This document shows, piece by piece, positions 62,329 through 64,000 of a stretch of DNA of 64,000 nt. The notes beneath the pieces are model-generated. The model did not search any database. It was not told the origin of the DNA and worked only from the letters and a program-made list of their open reading frames with translations. Source of the DNA: JAYPHU01 sp038127535. GTDB lineage: Bacteria; Pseudomonadota; Alphaproteobacteria; Rhodospirillales; UBA2165. The DNA lies in NCBI GenBank assembly GCA_038127535.1, contig JAYPHU010000021.1, positions 1-64,000 of the forward strand, read 5' to 3'. Position 1 is the first letter of the stretch, and each line of letters begins with the position of its first letter. A program made the position numbers and the translations under genes.

Positions 62329-64000
62329 CTACCCCTCCCCCGCCGAATAGCCGAACTTCCGGATATAGGGCGCGAGGATATCCTGCGCCCCTCCAAAGTA
62401 GGTCGCGTAGTTCTCCCAACGGCCCTTGGCGCGTTGATAGATGGGTTCGACCACCTGGTGGTAACTGGGTGTTTTGATCTGCCGGTTCTTGGCTTTCTCC
62501 CGGTAAGCCAAAATCTCGTCCGTCCAGTCCAGTCCCAGAGCGTCGATCACCCGGCGCGCCTCGCCTTCGAAATCGGCGACCACGTCCTCATAGCGCACCT
62601 CGGTCACATCCAGAGGTAGGACATCCCGATACTGTTGCCACAAATCAAAGGTTTGGACGTAGAACCGTGCGGCATCTTCCAAATCGAGGAAATTGGCCAT
62701 GGCCGCGTTGGTCTTGAAATACTGCATGAAACCGCTGAACACGCAGTCACTCGGGTGACGCAACGCCAACAGGAATTTGGCGTTCGGGAACAGCCGGTGT
62801 ATCAGCCCGGCGCGCATCGTATTGAGCGGCAGCTTGTCCACATAAGTGATAGCTGGGTCGTAGCCGCCGGCGAAATTGGTAAGTGCGTCGAAATATACCC
62901 CGCGCAGTTCATCCAGTTGGTCAGTGGAAAGCCCCGCCAGGTTGGCCGGATAGCCGCCCGGCATCTCCCGGAGCCTATTCTCGACGGCTTCCATCACCGG
63001 GCGCTCGTCGAGAGTTTCGATATCCGGATGCGCGTTCAGAATTTGTTCCAACAGCGTGGTGCCGGATCGGGGGAAGCCAACCAGAAAGATTGGGGCCGGC
63101 GCCGATCCTTGATCTAGGGGCGTCCAGGTCGATACCCAATCCGCGGTAAACGCAGGTTGCAGATAGGTGAGTTGTTGGTTGTATCTCTCTTTGCTGACGC
63201 CACGTTCACGCCACTCTGCGGCTTGCAGAGTTTTGGACAGGGTGAACTGCTCGAACGCCTCTTTATAGCGGCCGAGCCGGTCATAGAGCACCGCCAACTC
63301 CTTGTGCGCGGTCGCCCGGGTCTTCGCCGGGGTCGGTGAGAAATCGACCCTCTCCAGGCGCGCCGCCGCTCCGGCGACGTCACCCGACCGCCGTGCACAC
63401 TTGGCCGCAATGAGACTGGCCATGGCGTGAGTTGGATCAATGGCCAGAACCCGCTCGGCCGTTTCCAGCGCCTCATCAAGGCGATTAAGCGTCTCCAGAA
63501 AGCTCGCTTTCATGGCCAGCGCCATCAGGGAGTCCGGCTCAATTGCAAGCGCCGCGTCGTAGGCCGCCAGGGCGCGGTTCGTGTCTCCCAGTTCCCGGAA
63601 TACGTTGCCAAGACTGCAATGGGCCGCGACAAGGCCGGGATGTATCTCCACCGCGCCGGTAAGAAGGTTCAACGCCCGTGACGTCTCGTCGCAATCCAGC
63701 AGTGCCGCCCCCAGGTTGGCCATGATCTCCGGAGAGCCGGGTTTCAGCGTGAAGGCTTGCTCGAAGGCCTCCACCGCATCCCGATAGCGGCCCATCTCCT
63801 GTAGGAGCGTACCTAGATTTGAATGAGCATCCGCCAGTTTCGGCGCGCATAGGATCGCGGACTCATAAGAGTCTAGCGCCTCGTCGTAGCGGCCGAGTTC
63901 CTTAAGGATATTGCCGAGATTGGAATGAGCCTCGGCGATCTCCGGATCGATTTCCAGGGCCCGGCGATAAGCGTCAGCCGCCTCATCCAACCGGTTCTCC
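62329..64000 (-). CDS. TPR-sulfotransferase protein (5' end outside the window)
   Basis: At least 557 residues are visible; the frame is open at the window edge. TPR repeats run over the first about 240 residues (IAEAHSNLGNILKELGRYDE, LADAHSNLGTLLQEMGRYRD). The C-terminal sulfotransferase domain starts near residue 300 with the PAPS motif FLVGFPRSGTTLLEQILNAH, then ITYVDKLPLNTMRAGLIHRL, the 3'-phosphate motif LALRHPSDCVFSGFMQYF, and QVVEPIYQRAKGRWENYATY. It probably moves sulfate from PAPS to a sugar or protein bound by the TPR part. The next gene follows by 2 bp, so both are one unit. Confidence 0.85.
   Translation of the reverse strand, partial: ENRLDEAADAYRRALEIDPEIAEAHSNLGNILKELGRYDEALDSYESAILCAPKLADAHSNLGTLLQEMGRYRDAVEAFEQAFTLKPGSPEIMANLGAALLDCDETSRALNLLTGAVEIHPGLVAAHCSLGNVFRELGDTNRALAAYDAALAIEPDSLMALAMKASFLETLNRLDEALETAERVLAIDPTHAMASLIAAKCARRSGDVAGAAARLERVDFSPTPAKTRATAHKELAVLYDRLGRYKEAFEQFTLSKTLQAAEWRERGVSKERYNQQLTYLQPAFTADWVSTWTPLDQGSAPAPIFLVGFPRSGTTLLEQILNAHPDIETLDERPVMEAVENRLREMPGGYPANLAGLSTDQLDELRGVYFDALTNFAGGYDPAITYVDKLPLNTMRAGLIHRLFPNAKFLLALRHPSDCVFSGFMQYFKTNAAMANFLDLEDAARFYVQTFDLWQQYRDVLPLDVTEVRYEDVVADFEGEARRVIDALGLDWTDEILAYREKAKNRQIKTPSYHQVVEPIYQRAKGRWENYATYFGGAQDILAPYIRKFGYSAGEG

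Overview
The window is a stretch of an alphaproteobacterial chromosome, most like the Rhodospirillales and relatives. Grounds: CckA encoded directly behind a flgBC-fliE-fliQ-fliR-flhB run; the alphaproteobacterial flagellar regulators FliX, FlbT and FlaF; a DUF6468/MotE pair after fliM; CtrA-type TTAA-N7-TTAA boxes; and an alphaproteobacterial SOS box (GTTC-N7-GTTC) in front of recA. A run of exactly 100 N (21005-21104) shows that this is a draft scaffold, possibly from a metagenome, so some odd junctions could be assembly products.

Layout. 1-6.8 kb: a fused gene relic, a VWA/MoxR pair, alaS, recA, and an ArfA-like ribosome rescue gene. 6.9-7.8 kb: an EF-hand gene with a damaged start, then a palindromic intergenic repeat. 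7.8-14 kb (minus strand): flgB-flgC-fliE-fliQ-fliR-flhB-cckA. 14.3-24.2 kb: a catabolic island with a LigB-type extradiol dioxygenase, a PrpF-fold oxalomesaconate-type tautomerase, an SDR without the usual Tyr, a broken NTF2-like gene, a TctCBA transporter, a lyase cut by the gap, a crotonase and a MetE-like zinc protein. The likely theme is uptake and meta-cleavage of an aromatic acid. 24.2-27.7 kb: a relic mosaic, a secreted protein of unknown function with two perfect CtrA boxes upstream, a zinc-ribbon protein, a dead phage-type lysozyme and a CmcJ-like oxygenase. 27.7-30.9 kb: flhX-like gene, fliO, fliP, then speD-speE. 31-39.3 kb (minus strand): fliL-fliM-DUF6468-motE-cheY-cheZ/mot relic-motB-large TPR protein. 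39.7-58.1 kb: flgFGAH, dksA and fliX, a first flgE-like gene, flgI-flgJ-flgN-flgK-flgL, flagellin, flbT-flaF, fliK-flgD-flgE. 58.3-64 kb: three TPR proteins carrying a GT41-like domain, a GT9-like domain and a sulfotransferase domain.

How the parts fit. CckA is the top kinase of the CtrA pathway, and exact or near CtrA boxes lie before early flagellar operons. Four good sigma-54 sites (GG-N10-GC) precede the later hook, ring and rod operons. Together with FliX and FlbT/FlaF this is the staged Caulobacter-type flagellar hierarchy, readable directly from the DNA. The TPR transferases beside the filament genes are candidates for flagellin modification.

The main surprise is gene damage in an otherwise complete flagellar region. 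cheY has an in-frame stop ten codons before its phosphoacceptor Asp. cheZ has an early stop and then runs into the OmpA-like half of a MotB-type gene, which is itself frameshifted. Similar relic fusions or nonsense changes occur at 49-214, 6883, 17617, 24155-24532 and 26310-26783. The second strong lead is the pair of perfect CtrA boxes before an orphan secreted protein.
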